A stretch of DNA of 64,000 bases, from the NCBI RefSeq assembly GCF_002217395.1, contig NZ_MUHD01000030.1, forward strand, positions 1 to 64,000, read 5' to 3'. The translations under genes were made by a program, and so were the position numbers. Positions 7,536-16,572 of this stretch are shown piece after piece. The DNA is from Flavobacterium plurextorum. Its GTDB lineage: Bacteria; Bacteroidota; Bacteroidia; Flavobacteriales; Flavobacteriaceae. How positions within the stretch are numbered: position 1 is the stretch's first letter; each line of letters starts with the position of its first letter. The notes below the pieces were generated by a model. The model saw nothing but the letters and a program-made list of their open reading frames with translations, had not been told where the DNA came from and made no database searches.

Positions 7536-8634
7536 ATGACAACAGCCGAACAAGTAAAAGGTATTGTGGAGCGCCTTGGTGCGTTGAGGAGGTATCTTTG
7601 ACGTCGATGCCAAGCTAATCGAAATTGCAAACGAAGAAGAAAAGACTTTTGCTCCAGATTTCTGGAACAATCCTAAGGAAGCAGAAAATATTGTAAAGAA
7701 TCTTCGAAACAAAAAAAAATGGATTGAAGATTATGACAAAGCTGTTTCACTTACAGAGGAATTACAGCTGGCGTATGATTTCTATAAAGAAGGCGAGCTT
7801 TCTGCAGAGGAACTTGACGAACAATACAACATTACACAATCGCATATAGAAAACATCGAATTCAAAAACATGCTTTCTGATGAAGGCGACAGCTTAAGCG
7901 CTGTTCTTCAAATCACCGCTGGAGCCGGTGGAACCGAAAGCTGTGATTGGGCAGGAATGTTAATGCGTATGTATATGATGTGGGGAGAAAGTTATGGCTA
8001 TAAAATAAAAGAGCTTAACTTTCAAGCTGGTGATGTTGCAGGAATCAAAACGGTTACTTTAGAGTTTGAAGGAGATTATTCATTTGGGTATTTAAAAGGA
8101 GAAAATGGTGTACATCGTTTGGTAAGAATTTCTCCTTTTGACAGCAATGCAAAACGTCACACCTCATTTGCTTCTGTATATGTTTATCCGTTGGTTGATG
8201 ACAGTATCGAAATTGATATTAATCCTGCTGATATTGAGATTACAACTTCTCGTTCGAGTGGTGCCGGAGGACAAAATGTGAATAAAGTTGAAACAAAAGT
8301 TCAATTGGTACACAAACCAACCGGAATCCAAATTCAGTGTTCTGAAACAAGATCTCAACAAGATAACAGACAGCGCGCTATGCAAATGCTTCGTTCTCAG
8401 TTATACGAAATTGAATTAAAAAAACAACAAGCACAACGTGCCGATATTGAAGCTGGAAAAATGAAAATCGAATGGGGCTCACAAATTCGTAATTACGTAA
8501 TGCAGCCTTATAAATTAGTAAAAGATGTTCGTACCGGTTACGAAACCAGCGATGTTGACGGCGTTATGAACGGAAATATTGACCCTTTCTTAAAAGCATT
8601 TTTAATGATGATGGGACAAAAAGAAGAAGAATAG
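7536..8634 (+). CDS. prfB: Peptide chain release factor 2, expressed by programmed +1 frameshift
   Basis: Frame one starts at ATG 7536, reads 21 codons and meets TGA at 7599-7601. The site is AGG AGG TAT CTT TGA C, the classic RF2 frameshift signal: an internal AGGAGG, slippery CTT, then TGA C. Skipping T7599 places GAC (7600) in frame with the rest, giving 21 plus 344 residues, or 365, the usual RF2 length. The main part holds the SPF stop-codon recognition motif (RISPFDSNAKRHTSF) and the GGQ peptidyl-tRNA hydrolysis motif (SSGAGGQNVNKVET). RF2 ends translation at UGA and UAA. The frameshift makes synthesis depend on RF2 shortage. Annotating only from an internal ATG at 7870 would lose about 111 residues. 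Confidence 0.96.
7587..7602 (+). promoter_or_regulatory. prfB programmed +1 frameshift site
   Basis: AGGAGG (7587-7592), TAT, CTT (7596-7598), TGA (7599-7601) and C (7602) form the recoding signal. The AGGAGG ends three bases before the slippery CTT, the spacing that promotes +1 slippage in other bacteria. This is an unusually exact Shine-Dalgarno sequence for an organism whose genes otherwise lack one. Confidence 0.95.
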
Positions 8635-8695
8635 TCAAAAGTGGTCAGTGTTAAGTTTCAGTTTGCAGTAAACTTTAAACTAAAAAGAAAAAATC

Positions 8696-9142
8696 ATGAT
8701 AAAATGGGCAGATGTAATTCATTTTACAAATAAAGGAAATCCAGCTCCTGAAAAAAGAGTTGAAAAAACAGCAGACGAATGGAAACAGCTTTTAACTCCT
8801 GAGGAGTTTCAGGTAACTCGCTTAAAAGGAACTGAAAGATCTTTTAGTTCTGAGCTTTGCAGTTTATTCGATCCTGGAATTTATGAGTGTAAATGCTGCG
8901 GCACTTTACTTTTTGATGCTTCCGAAAAATTTGAATCAGGAACAGGCTGGCCATCATTTACACAGCCAATAAAAGAAAATGCAATTGCTTATCATGCAGA
9001 CAAATCATACGGAATGATTCGTGTTGAGGTTGTCTGTAATGTATGCGACGCACATTTAGGACATATTTTTCCAGACGGACCACAACCAAGCGGCTTGCGA
9101 TATTGCATCAATGCAATTTCACTCTCTAAAATTAAAGACTAA
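8696..9142 (+). CDS. msrB: Peptide-methionine (R)-S-oxide reductase
   Basis: MsrB reduces methionine R-sulfoxide in proteins using thioredoxin. The zinc-binding pairs are C65/C68 (ECKCCG) and C114/C117 (CNVC). The catalytic cysteine is C137 in RYCINA. The signature SGTGWPSF and the DAHLGHIFPDGP motif are intact. The 148-residue length fits a stand-alone cytoplasmic MsrB without a signal peptide. It lies 61 bases after prfB on the same strand and ends in its own terminator, so it may be co-transcribed with prfB. The intergenic bases 8640-8690 are repetitive (AGTTT/AAACT stretches). Confidence 0.95.
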   Translation: MIKWADVIHFTNKGNPAPEKRVEKTADEWKQLLTPEEFQVTRLKGTERSFSSELCSLFDPGIYECKCCGTLLFDASEKFESGTGWPSFTQPIKENAIAYHADKSYGMIRVEVVCNVCDAHLGHIFPDGPQPSGLRYCINAISLSKIKD

Positions 9143-9482
9143 CAAAAAGCGATTTCTTACTCAAAAAAGAAATCGCTTTTTTGATTTTAATGCCAAAACA
9201 ATAATTAACATTAAAAATGTAAGTCACTACCTATCAATAAAATGATTCTCTTTACGATTGTATATTTTGCAATATATAATTAATCAAATATCAATAACAC
9301 TAGAAAAATCAGCATGCAAAATTAGAATACATTCATTAAATTAATAGGTAAAATGTTAATTTTGTAATATTTAAACTATTATTATAAACTTTTATCAAAA
9401 AACTTGAAAATTTTATTAGGTAATTAAAATCTATTTCATTTTATTTGGCAAAAAATAAACCCTTAGTCAATTAAACTTATCA
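9143..9482. other. 340-base region between msrB and the lpxD-type gene
   Basis: It holds the msrB terminator (9144-9182). Beyond that it is AT-rich. A near-match -7 box TTTATTTG (9440-9447, one mismatch) lies 35 bases before the next start. I see no gene. Confidence 0.5.
9144..9182 (+). terminator. Terminator of msrB
   Basis: AAAAAGCGATTTCTT and its exact complement flank a short loop and end in a T run. Confidence 0.9.
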
Positions 9483-10481
9483 ATGAAATCCTATTCTATT
9501 CAAGAAATTAATGAAGTAATAAATGGTGTAATCTACGGCACAACTTCACAAAGCATAACCGCAACCGAGCAATTAGAAAAAGCCACCACTTCTGAAATTT
9601 CGTTTATAGGAAACAAAAAATATGAAAAATATTGGTCAGCATCAAATGCTTCAATTGCAGTTGTTAACGAAGACATTTCGATTGAACCAGGAGAAAATCG
9701 TGCTTTTATAAAAGTAAAAAATGCTGATTTAGCAATGTCTCAAATTCTAAATCTTTTCGCTCCTCCTGCTCCAATATTTCATACAAACATTCACAAAACT
9801 GCGACTGTAGATGAGACTGCAATAATTGGAGAAGGTGCTAAAATTGGTGCTGGATGTTATATTGGTCCAAAGGTTGTAATAGGAGCAAATGCAACTTTAT
9901 ATCCAAATGTAACAATTTTAGACGAATGTACAATTGGAAAAAATACTGTTGTTTGGTCAGGATCTGTAGTTCGCGAGCGCTGCCATATTGGTAACGATTG
10001 CATTATTCATCCAAATGCTACAATTGGAGCCGACGGTTTTGGGTTTCGTCCATGTTCTGAAAAAGGTTTAGTTAAAATTCCGCAAATTGGAAATGTTATT
10101 ATAGGAAACGGAGTTGAAATTGGAGCAAACTCTTGCGTCGATCGTGGGAAATTCAGCTCTACAATTTTAGGCGATGGGTGTAAGATTGATAATTTAGTTC
10201 AAATTGGGCATAATAGTAAATTAGGTAAATTTTGTATTATGGCTGGAAACAGCGGCTTAGCTGGATCAGTAACTTTAGGAAACGGAGTTATTATTGGCGG
10301 AAGCGCCTCTATAAAAGACCACACGACAATTGGTGACGGTGCTGTTATAGGTGCAGGATCTGGTGTTATAGGTGATGTTCCTGCAGGAAAAACAATGTTA
10401 GGCTATCCAGCAGTTGAAGCTCGTGATGCTTTAAAACAATGGGCAACACTAAAAAGAATGGCTTGCAATCCTAAAAAATAA
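9483..10481 (+). CDS. lpxD: UDP-3-O-(3-hydroxyacyl)glucosamine N-acyltransferase family protein (LpxD-like)
   Basis: The N-terminal uridine-binding region (about 1-100) is followed by a left-handed beta-helix of hexapeptide repeats (about 105-305) and a C-terminal helix (ALKQWATLKRM). Catalytic His243 sits in LVQIGHNSKLGKF, matching His239 of the E. coli enzyme. DGFGFRP and NSCVDRGKFSSTILGDG are LpxD signatures. LpxD adds the second 3-hydroxyacyl chain to the lipid A precursor at the inner face of the cytoplasmic membrane. The gene is alone here rather than next to lpxA, lpxC or fabZ. It could therefore be a second LpxD paralog of the kind seen in Flavobacteriaceae. The presence of another copy cannot be judged from this window. 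Confidence 0.88.
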   Translation: MKSYSIQEINEVINGVIYGTTSQSITATEQLEKATTSEISFIGNKKYEKYWSASNASIAVVNEDISIEPGENRAFIKVKNADLAMSQILNLFAPPAPIFHTNIHKTATVDETAIIGEGAKIGAGCYIGPKVVIGANATLYPNVTILDECTIGKNTVVWSGSVVRERCHIGNDCIIHPNATIGADGFGFRPCSEKGLVKIPQIGNVIIGNGVEIGANSCVDRGKFSSTILGDGCKIDNLVQIGHNSKLGKFCIMAGNSGLAGSVTLGNGVIIGGSASIKDHTTIGDGAVIGAGSGVIGDVPAGKTMLGYPAVEARDALKQWATLKRMACNPKK

Positions 10482-10501
10482 TACAATTTAAACAGCTATA
10501 G

Positions 10502-10533
10502 AAAAAGCAGAAGCCAACCGCTTCTGCTTTTTT
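10502..10533 (+). terminator. Terminator of the lpxD-type gene
   Basis: AAAAGCAGAAGC and GCTTCTGCTTTT pair over a short loop and run into T residues. Confidence 0.9.
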
Positions 10534-10648
10534 ATTTAAGAAAATAAAATCCTCTAAAATTAAAGTTCAGACAAATTTGAAATACTCTGTTTATTTCAAT
10601 TGATTTTGTAAATTAGCCAACACTATTTTATAAAATCAATACTATATC

Positions 10649-12277
10649 ATGGATTTAAACTTCAATAAAAACGAAGATCATAATAAACTACTCCTTTCTG
10701 AATTAAAACAAAAATTTGCCAAAGTAAAACTAGGCGGCGGTGAAAAACGAATTGAAAAATTACATGCCGAAGGAAAAATGACGGCTCGTGAGCGAATCGC
10801 TTATTTATTGGATGAAAATTCAAATAGTATTGAAGTTGGAGGTTTTGCAGGCGAAGGAATGTACAAAGAACATGGCGGATGTCCTTCTGGTGGTGTAGTT
10901 GTTAAAATTGGCTATGTAAAAGGCAAACAATGTATTGTTGTTGCAAATGATGCCACTGTAAAAGCAGGAGCTTGGTTTCCTATAACTGCAAAAAAAAATC
11001 TGCGAGCGCAAGAAATTGCTATCGAGAACAAACTTCCTATTATTTATTTAGTTGACAGTGCAGGTGTTTATTTACCGCTTCAAGATGAAATTTTTCCAGA
11101 TAAAGAACATTTTGGCCGAATTTTTAGAAATAACGCACAAATGAGCAGCATGGGTATTACCCAAATCGCAGCTGTAATGGGCAGTTGTGTTGCAGGCGGA
11201 GCATACCTTCCAATTATGAGCGATGAGGCCTTAATTGTAGATAAAACCGGCAGTATTTTCCTTGCTGGAAGTTATTTAGTAAAAGCTGCTATTGGAGAGA
11301 CAATTGACAATGAAACTTTGGGCGGAGCAACAACACATTGCGAGATTTCGGGCGTGACCGATTATAAAGCAAAAGATGACAAAGATGCTCTAGACAAGAT
11401 TAAAAATATAGTCGATAAAATTGGTGATTTTGATAAAGCAGGTTATAGTCGAATCAAAGCCGAAAAACCAGCATTAGAACCTACTGATATCTACGGAATT
11501 CTGCCAAAAGCCCGAAATGAGCAGTATGATATGATGGAAATAATTAATCGTCTCGTTGATAATTCAGAATTTGAAGCTTACAAAGATGGTTATGGTCAAT
11601 CCTTAATTACTGGATACGCTAGAATTGACGGCTGGGCTGTAGGGATTGTTGCTAATCAACGAAAAGTAGTTAAAACAAAAAAAGGCGAAATGCAGTTTGG
11701 CGGCGTTATCTATTCTGACAGTGCCGACAAAGCAACCCGATTTATTGCCAATTGTAATCAAAAGAAAATTCCTTTAGTATTTCTGCAAGACGTTACTGGT
11801 TTTATGGTTGGATCAAAATCTGAACATGGCGGAATTATTAAAGACGGAGCTAAAATGGTCAATGCCGTAAGTAATTCGGTTGTACCTAAGTTCACGGTAA
11901 TTGTAGGGAACTCTTATGGAGCAGGAAACTACGCAATGTGCGGTAAAGCTTATGACCCGAGATTAATTTTTGCATGGCCTAGCGCTGAGCTTGCTGTTAT
12001 GGGCGGGACTCAAGCCGCAAAAGTTTTAGCGCAAATTGAAGCTTCTTCACTTAAAGCTAAAGGAGAAATTATCAACGAAGAAAAAGAAACTGAACTTTTT
12101 AATAAAATAAAAGTTCGTTACGACGAACAAACTTCTCCTTATTATGCTGCATCTAGATTATGGACGGATGCTATAATTGATCCATTGGACACACGTAAAT
12201 GGATTTCTATGGGAATCGAAGCGGCAAACCACGCTCCTATTCAAAAACCATTTAACTTGGGAGTAATTCAGGTTTAA
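10649..12277 (+). CDS. Acyl-CoA carboxylase carboxyltransferase (beta) subunit, methylcrotonyl-CoA type
   Basis: A 542-residue carboxyltransferase with two crotonase-like halves (about 30-270 and 285-540). The order VDSAGVYLPLQDEIFPD, HFGRIFRNNAQMSSMGI, VMGSCVAGGAYLPIMSDEALIV and FLAGSYLVKAAIGE follows 3-methylcrotonyl-CoA carboxylase beta subunits. FLQDVTGFMVG and the NSYGAGNYAMCGKAYDPR motif mark the second half. It would transfer carboxyl from biotin to an acyl-CoA, most likely in leucine breakdown. No biotin carboxylase or biotin carrier gene lies nearby, so the alpha subunit must come from elsewhere. Substrate specificity is inferred from motifs only. The start ATG is followed by the expected N-terminal helix. 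Confidence 0.87.
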   Translation: MDLNFNKNEDHNKLLLSELKQKFAKVKLGGGEKRIEKLHAEGKMTARERIAYLLDENSNSIEVGGFAGEGMYKEHGGCPSGGVVVKIGYVKGKQCIVVANDATVKAGAWFPITAKKNLRAQEIAIENKLPIIYLVDSAGVYLPLQDEIFPDKEHFGRIFRNNAQMSSMGITQIAAVMGSCVAGGAYLPIMSDEALIVDKTGSIFLAGSYLVKAAIGETIDNETLGGATTHCEISGVTDYKAKDDKDALDKIKNIVDKIGDFDKAGYSRIKAEKPALEPTDIYGILPKARNEQYDMMEIINRLVDNSEFEAYKDGYGQSLITGYARIDGWAVGIVANQRKVVKTKKGEMQFGGVIYSDSADKATRFIANCNQKKIPLVFLQDVTGFMVGSKSEHGGIIKDGAKMVNAVSNSVVPKFTVIVGNSYGAGNYAMCGKAYDPRLIFAWPSAELAVMGGTQAAKVLAQIEASSLKAKGEIINEEKETELFNKIKVRYDEQTSPYYAASRLWTDAIIDPLDTRKWISMGIEAANHAPIQKPFNLGVIQV

Positions 12278-12397
12278 ATTATGTACCTCTTTTCAAACGT
12301 GTTAAAATAATATCAAAAAACTTATTTCCAGATACTTAAATTAAATATATCATTAAAAATTAGTAACTTAGTGTATAATTTTTAATCTCGTTGTATC

Positions 12398-12820
12398 ATG
12401 GAAAATGTAAAAAGCTTAAATAAGTGGGCAAATTCGCATACTTATTTACCAGTAGATTTAGTACGCATAATATTGGGGGTTTTCTTATTTATGAAAGGGG
12501 TTTCTTTTGTAACCAATGTTCAGTATTTGCATGATTTGATTTCTCCAATTGATCGATTCGGAGGCGGAATGTTTCTTTTGCATTATATCGCACCGGCTCA
12601 CATGATTGGAGGCATAATGATCTTTTTTGGACTGCTGACCCGCTGGGCGATCGCGGCTCAATTACCAATACTATTTGGAGCTGTACTTATCAATTTCATG
12701 GGGCACATGCATTCTGAAAGCTTAGCTTTAGCAATCATCGTATTGTTACTCTGCATATTTTTCTTGTTTTATGGCGGTGGAAAACACTCTGCTGACTATT
12801 ATTTTAAAATGCAGCAATAA
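12398..12820 (+). CDS. DoxX family membrane protein
   Basis: Four hydrophobic segments are visible in 140 residues (about 18-38, 58-78, 85-105 and 108-127). The DoxX pattern includes LVRIILGVFLFMKGVSFV early on and AHMIGGIMIFFGLLTRWAI in the middle. DoxX proteins are small inner-membrane proteins of uncertain role, some tied to thiosulfate oxidation or oxidative stress. The gene is monocistronic, with 120 bases upstream and a long hairpin terminator downstream. No partner gene suggests a specific function here. Confidence 0.8.
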   Translation: MENVKSLNKWANSHTYLPVDLVRIILGVFLFMKGVSFVTNVQYLHDLISPIDRFGGGMFLLHYIAPAHMIGGIMIFFGLLTRWAIAAQLPILFGAVLINFMGHMHSESLALAIIVLLLCIFFLFYGGGKHSADYYFKMQQ

Positions 12821-12821
12821 T

Positions 12822-12880
12822 GTTTTATTATCCTCAGTTTAATCAAAATAAATTGAGGATAATTTAATAAAACGTTTTTT
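12822..12880 (+). terminator. Terminator of the DoxX gene
   Basis: TTATCCTCA (12828-12836) pairs with TGAGGATAA (12854-12862). An outer GTTTTA/TAAAAC pair extends the stem past a bulge, and a T run follows at 12875-12880. Confidence 0.8.
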
Positions 12881-12939
12881 AAGAAGTAATTAGCACTCTA
12901 AATTTCTTTTATTGTATTTTATGAACTAATTTCGCCCGC

Positions 12940-13287
12940 ATGAATTGGATTCGTAAAATTGTATTTTTTATATCACTCTTAATTATTGGAGTTTTTGCTG
13001 CTCAAGCAGAAGGCTCTGTGGTACAAAAAATCGAAACTCAAAAAACGAATACCAATTTCGGCAAAGAAACACCAGATTCATCTGCATTTATTCAACCGCA
13101 AGCAGGTTATCAATTGGCTGCAAACATTAAGCACACCAATTCTGGCGTAATAAAGTGGTTTGATTCTTTATTGCTTACTATTCCGCAATATAGAATTGAA
13201 AAAACAGCTTCAAACTTTGTCAATCAATTTTCTACTCAGAGCAATAAAATCTTAATAATGCTCTACCCTTTCCATTTTTTTTGGTAG
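12940..13287 (+). CDS. Hypothetical exported protein, 115 aa
   Basis: Residues 1-23 (ending FAAQA) form a good Sec signal peptide. The mature part is polar, with Thr-, Ser- and Asn-rich stretches, and ends in a short hydrophobic run (ILIMLYPFHFFW). The -7 region is TAATTTCG at 12916, one mismatch from consensus. I recognise no domain. The ORF is credible because of the signal peptide and its position, but a function cannot be suggested. Confidence 0.6.
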   Translation: MNWIRKIVFFISLLIIGVFAAQAEGSVVQKIETQKTNTNFGKETPDSSAFIQPQAGYQLAANIKHTNSGVIKWFDSLLLTIPQYRIEKTASNFVNQFSTQSNKILIMLYPFHFFW

Positions 13288-13397
13288 TATACCTATGAAA
13301 CTTTAAGGAAGATTATATTTTCTTCTCACACTCTTAAGCCGTTTTTCTTTCCGAAAAACCGTTTATAATTTCATGTATTTATCAAATTTAAAAAGAA

Positions 13398-13868
13398 ATG
13401 GACACAAGTATTACGATAATTGGCGTTGTGATTGCGATCATAGTTGCCGTACCAATATATTTTTCAGCACGATCAAGCGCTGCAAACAAATCAAAAATTT
13501 TAAACATCAAAAAGAAGTTTAATCCAACACATCCTGAAGATTTTGATTTAACAGAATCACAAAACAACAAAACACTTACAATAGATCAAAAAAACAGAAA
13601 ATTCATTTTAATGAATTTCAATCCTAATCAGCAGGAATCGATATTTGTAGACTTAAAAAGTGTATCGTCTTGCAAATTAACTTTAACTACTGAAAGCAAT
13701 TCAGATACTATAGTGAAGATTGATTTTGAATTTCAAGATAAAGAAACTTCTAAAAAAATTACAATCCCATTCTATGATTTTGATGATGACCGCATCAAAC
13801 AGATAAGTGTATACCAAGATCATATGTTTGCGAAAAAATGGCTTAAAATCATTCAGGATTCTATTTAA
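13398..13868 (+). CDS. Hypothetical single-pass membrane protein, 156 aa
   Basis: An N-terminal transmembrane helix (about residues 5-25) is followed by a basic stretch (NKSKILNIKKKFN) and a soluble domain of mixed beta character (about 55-155). The protein would have a small cytoplasmic domain held at the inner membrane. I recognise no family. It stands alone and ends before a strong hairpin terminator. Codon use and the AT-rich third positions match the neighbouring genes, which supports it being real. Confidence 0.68.
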   Translation: MDTSITIIGVVIAIIVAVPIYFSARSSAANKSKILNIKKKFNPTHPEDFDLTESQNNKTLTIDQKNRKFILMNFNPNQQESIFVDLKSVSSCKLTLTTESNSDTIVKIDFEFQDKETSKKITIPFYDFDDDRIKQISVYQDHMFAKKWLKIIQDSI

Positions 13869-13888
13869 TGTTAGTTATTTAATTCAGT

Positions 13889-13921
13889 AAAAAGAGGCTC
13901 ACTATGAGTCTCTTTTTTTTG
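13889..13921 (+). terminator. Terminator upstream of the hemN promoter
   Basis: AAAGAGGCTCA pairs with TGAGTCTCTTT (one G-T wobble) over a CTA loop, followed by a run of T. It separates the unknown gene from hemN. Confidence 0.88.
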
Positions 13922-13929
13922 ATCGATAC

Positions 13930-13943
13930 ATGACATTTGTCAT
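13930..13943 (+). promoter_or_regulatory. Predicted Crp/Fnr-type operator before hemN
   Basis: ATGACATTTGTCAT is a near-perfect palindrome matching ATGAYAnnTRTCAT. Its centre (13936.5) lies 29.5 bases before the first base of the -7 box at 13966, and 57.5 bases before the hemN ATG. The same motif and spacing occur before ccoS and, almost exactly, before ccoI. Confidence 0.8.
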
Positions 13944-13965
13944 TTTACATCTTAACATCAATAAC

Positions 13966-13973
13966 TAACTTTG
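13966..13973 (+). promoter_or_regulatory. -7 box TAACTTTG of hemN
   Basis: Exact TAnnTTTG match. The predicted transcription start near 13977 puts the upstream palindrome at about -41, the class II activator position. No -33 TTG is needed or seen. Confidence 0.7.
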
Positions 13974-13993
13974 GGGGAAAATAAATTTGTCTT

Positions 13994-15358
13994 ATGGAAA
14001 TTTCACTAACCCAAAAATACAATGTACCAGGCCCAAGATATACAAGTTATCCAACTGTTCCATACTGGAACGAGTCTGCCTTCACTGTAGAGCAATGGAA
14101 GTCGTCTTTTCAAAAATCCTTCTCGGAGAGTAATTCACAAAACGGAATTAGTTTATACCTGCATCTGCCATTCTGCGAAAGCATGTGTACCTTTTGCGGC
14201 TGTAATAAAAGAATCACAAAAAATCATTCTGTTGAGGAGATATACATATGTGCAATCTTAAAAGAATGGAGATTATATTGTGAATTACTTCCTAAAAAAC
14301 CTTCCATAAAGGAAATTCATTTAGGCGGCGGTACTCCAACTTTTTTTTCTACCGAAAATTTAGAACATTTAATTAATGGTATTTTTAAATTAGCCGATAA
14401 AGCAGATAATTATGAATTTAGCTTTGAAGGACATCCTAATAATACTACTTACGAACAATTAAAAAAACTATATGATTTAGGCTTCCGCCGAGTTAGTTTT
14501 GGTGTTCAAGATTATGCCGAAAAAGTACAAAAAGCAATACATCGTATACAACCTTTTCATAATGTAGCAAAAGTTACTTTTTGGGCAAAAGAAATTGGTT
14601 ATAAATCTATCGGACATGATATTATCTTCGGCTTGCCTTTTCAAACTGTTGAAGATGTTATTGATACTGTCGAAAAAACAAATTCATTAAAACCTGACCG
14701 TTTAGCGTTTTACAGCTATGCTCATGTGCCTTGGATAAAAGGAAACGGACAACGCGGCTTTAATGAAGAAAACCTTCCTAAAGACGCTGAGAAAAGAAAA
14801 CTGTACGAAACAGGAAAACAATTGCTTTCTGCCAACGGTTATCATGAAATTGGCATGGATCACTTTGCTTTGTCTTCTGACAGTTTATATCATGCCGCGC
14901 ATAATAAAAAAATGCATCGAAACTTTATGGGATACAGCGCTTCTAAAACGCAGCTTATGATTGGTCTAGGTGTTTCATCTATCAGCGACAGCTGGTATAG
15001 TTTTGCTCAAAACACGAAGAGTCTTGAAGAATATTATAGAATTTTAAGAGAAAATCAACTGCCAATTGTAAAAGGGCATATTTTAGATGAGGAAGATTTA
15101 ATCATTAGAAAACACATCTTAAATCTTACTTGCGATCTTGAAACTTCTTGGAGTAATGAATCACTGTACTTTAAAGAATTACCGTCAGTATTATTAGATC
15201 TTGAAGAAATTGAGAAAGACAAACTAATTGTAATTGAAGAAGATAAACTCAAAATTACAGAAGCTGGAAGACCATTTGTTCGTAATATTTGTATGGCTTT
15301 TGATTTGCATTTAAAAAGAAAATCTCCTGAGACTAATTTATTCTCAATGACGGTTTAA
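13994..15358 (+). CDS. hemN: Oxygen-independent coproporphyrinogen III oxidase
   Basis: A radical SAM enzyme that converts coproporphyrinogen III to protoporphyrinogen IX without oxygen, giving heme under low oxygen. The CxxxCxxC cluster motif is C61, C65, C68 (CESMCTFCGC), with the extra C70 typical of true HemN. NVPGPRYTSYPTVPYW at the N-terminus and HLGGGTPTF are HemN markers, unlike the HemW relatives. The length of 454 residues is normal. It converges on the cbb3 oxidase gene cluster and carries the same predicted Crp/Fnr operator, which fits joint induction of heme supply and the heme-rich oxidase at low oxygen. Confidence 0.95.
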   Translation: MEISLTQKYNVPGPRYTSYPTVPYWNESAFTVEQWKSSFQKSFSESNSQNGISLYLHLPFCESMCTFCGCNKRITKNHSVEEIYICAILKEWRLYCELLPKKPSIKEIHLGGGTPTFFSTENLEHLINGIFKLADKADNYEFSFEGHPNNTTYEQLKKLYDLGFRRVSFGVQDYAEKVQKAIHRIQPFHNVAKVTFWAKEIGYKSIGHDIIFGLPFQTVEDVIDTVEKTNSLKPDRLAFYSYAHVPWIKGNGQRGFNEENLPKDAEKRKLYETGKQLLSANGYHEIGMDHFALSSDSLYHAAHNKKMHRNFMGYSASKTQLMIGLGVSSISDSWYSFAQNTKSLEEYYRILRENQLPIVKGHILDEEDLIIRKHILNLTCDLETSWSNESLYFKELPSVLLDLEEIEKDKLIVIEEDKLKITEAGRPFVRNICMAFDLHLKRKSPETNLFSMTV

Positions 15359-15398
15359 AAAACGGTCAAAATTTAAAGACAATTTAATAGTCGAAGTT

Positions 15399-16100
15399 TT
15401 AATGACAATTTGGAGTTGCTTGAACAAACAAATTCATATTAGAAGGAGATAAATAAGGAATTCCTAATCCTAAACCTCTCAAAATAAACAACACTCCAAT
15501 TATTATTGCAACATAAGGAATTGCTTTTTGAATTTTGTTTCTAAAAGGTAATTTAAGCAATGAATTAATATATACTACAACTGTCATTAAAGGAATAGTT
15601 CCTAATCCATACAAAAGCATATACAGAACACCAAGTCCTGCGCTCTGCATGGCAATTGCACCAAACAAGGCAACATAAACCATTCCGCATGGTAAAAAGC
15701 CATTTAATAAACCAATTGTAAAAAGAGACTTGTAACTTTTCTTTTTAAACTGGCTTCCCAGGCTCGATTTTATATTTGAAATAATTTTATATACTGGTTT
15801 CGAAAAATTGTACTTAGCGAATACTTTTTCCGGAATTAGAACAACTAAAATCATGGCAACGCCAATAAAAATTGACATATTTTGCTGCATTCCGGCAAGG
15901 AAAAAACCTCTCCCTAATAGTCCGAAAATCAATCCAATTGACGCATAAGCAGATAATCGGCCTAAATGGTAGGTAATAATCTGAGCTGCCTTCTTGGTTT
16001 CGTTATTATGGTCTACTGGAAGCATCATAGCTATTGGTCCACACATTCCAACACAATGCAGACTGCTTATAAGGCCAAATATTAGAGCAGAAAATAACAT
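15399..16100 (-). CDS. Sulfite exporter TauE/SafE-like (UreH/DsbD-type) membrane protein of the cbb3 cluster
   Basis: A 233-residue protein with about six membrane segments. The N-terminal motif SSLHCVGMCGPIAMMLP and the internal GLLNGFLPCGMVYVAL are typical of the TauE/SafE-like, DsbD-related family found at the end of cco operons. Its cysteines and histidine at the membrane face suggest metal or redox handling, possibly copper delivery to the oxidase. That role is inferred from context. It is the last gene of the ccoS-NO-Q-P-G-H-safE series, eight bases after ccoH. It ends in a short His/Cys-bearing tail (ATPNCH). Confidence 0.82.
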   Translation of the reverse strand: MLFSALIFGLISSLHCVGMCGPIAMMLPVDHNNETKKAAQIITYHLGRLSAYASIGLIFGLLGRGFFLAGMQQNMSIFIGVAMILVVLIPEKVFAKYNFSKPVYKIISNIKSSLGSQFKKKSYKSLFTIGLLNGFLPCGMVYVALFGAIAMQSAGLGVLYMLLYGLGTIPLMTVVVYINSLLKLPFRNKIQKAIPYVAIIIGVLFILRGLGLGIPYLSPSNMNLFVQATPNCH

Positions 16101-16107
16101 TTTACAA

Positions 16108-16557
16108 TTAATTTACGTAGATAACTTCTTTTGTCAAGTATTTTTTTCCTTCGTACTGCCACTCCATATTAACATCCCAACGTCCTTTTATTAATTTTTT
16201 CTGCGGAATCAGTAATGAAGAATTTGTTAAAGCAATTTGAGTATCAAAATCAAATTTCTTATTTGAAGGTCTATACAATAAAACATTTCCTTTTACTTTA
16301 CTGCCTTCAAAGTCAGCAGGAAAAGTAACTTGTACACCCTCTTGACTATATTTGATTGATGGTTTGTGCTGTAAATCATGTGCATTTTGAATTCTTGCCA
16401 TTTCTTCCTGAAAATGAGTATCATGCTTATAATACTCTTCAACAACCAAATCATTATCATATTTACTATTTGATTGTACTTCGAAAACAAAATATAAAAT
16501 AAATGTCATAAACAATGCAAATGCAATGACAATTCCAGTTCCCCAATTAATTTTCAT
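16108..16557 (-). CDS. ccoH: FixH/CcoH family cbb3 oxidase assembly protein
   Basis: A single N-terminal transmembrane helix (about residues 7-27) is followed by a periplasmic domain. The motif YDNDLVVEEYYKHDTHFQEEMARIQNA is the conserved FixH core. FixH/CcoH proteins assist cbb3 oxidase assembly at the inner membrane. The length of 149 residues is normal. It lies 16 bases downstream of ccoG and eight bases before the SafE-like gene, so it is part of the same operon. Confidence 0.88.
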   Translation of the reverse strand: MKINWGTGIVIAFALFMTFILYFVFEVQSNSKYDNDLVVEEYYKHDTHFQEEMARIQNAHDLQHKPSIKYSQEGVQVTFPADFEGSKVKGNVLLYRPSNKKFDFDTQIALTNSSLLIPQKKLIKGRWDVNMEWQYEGKKYLTKEVIYVN

Positions 16558-16572
16558 GATACTTGTGTTTAT

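Noticed and set aside
7870..8634. prfB called as a 254-residue gene from the internal ATG at 7870
   Set aside because: The frameshift site at 7587-7602 and the in-frame coding sequence from 7600 restore full-length RF2 of 365 residues.
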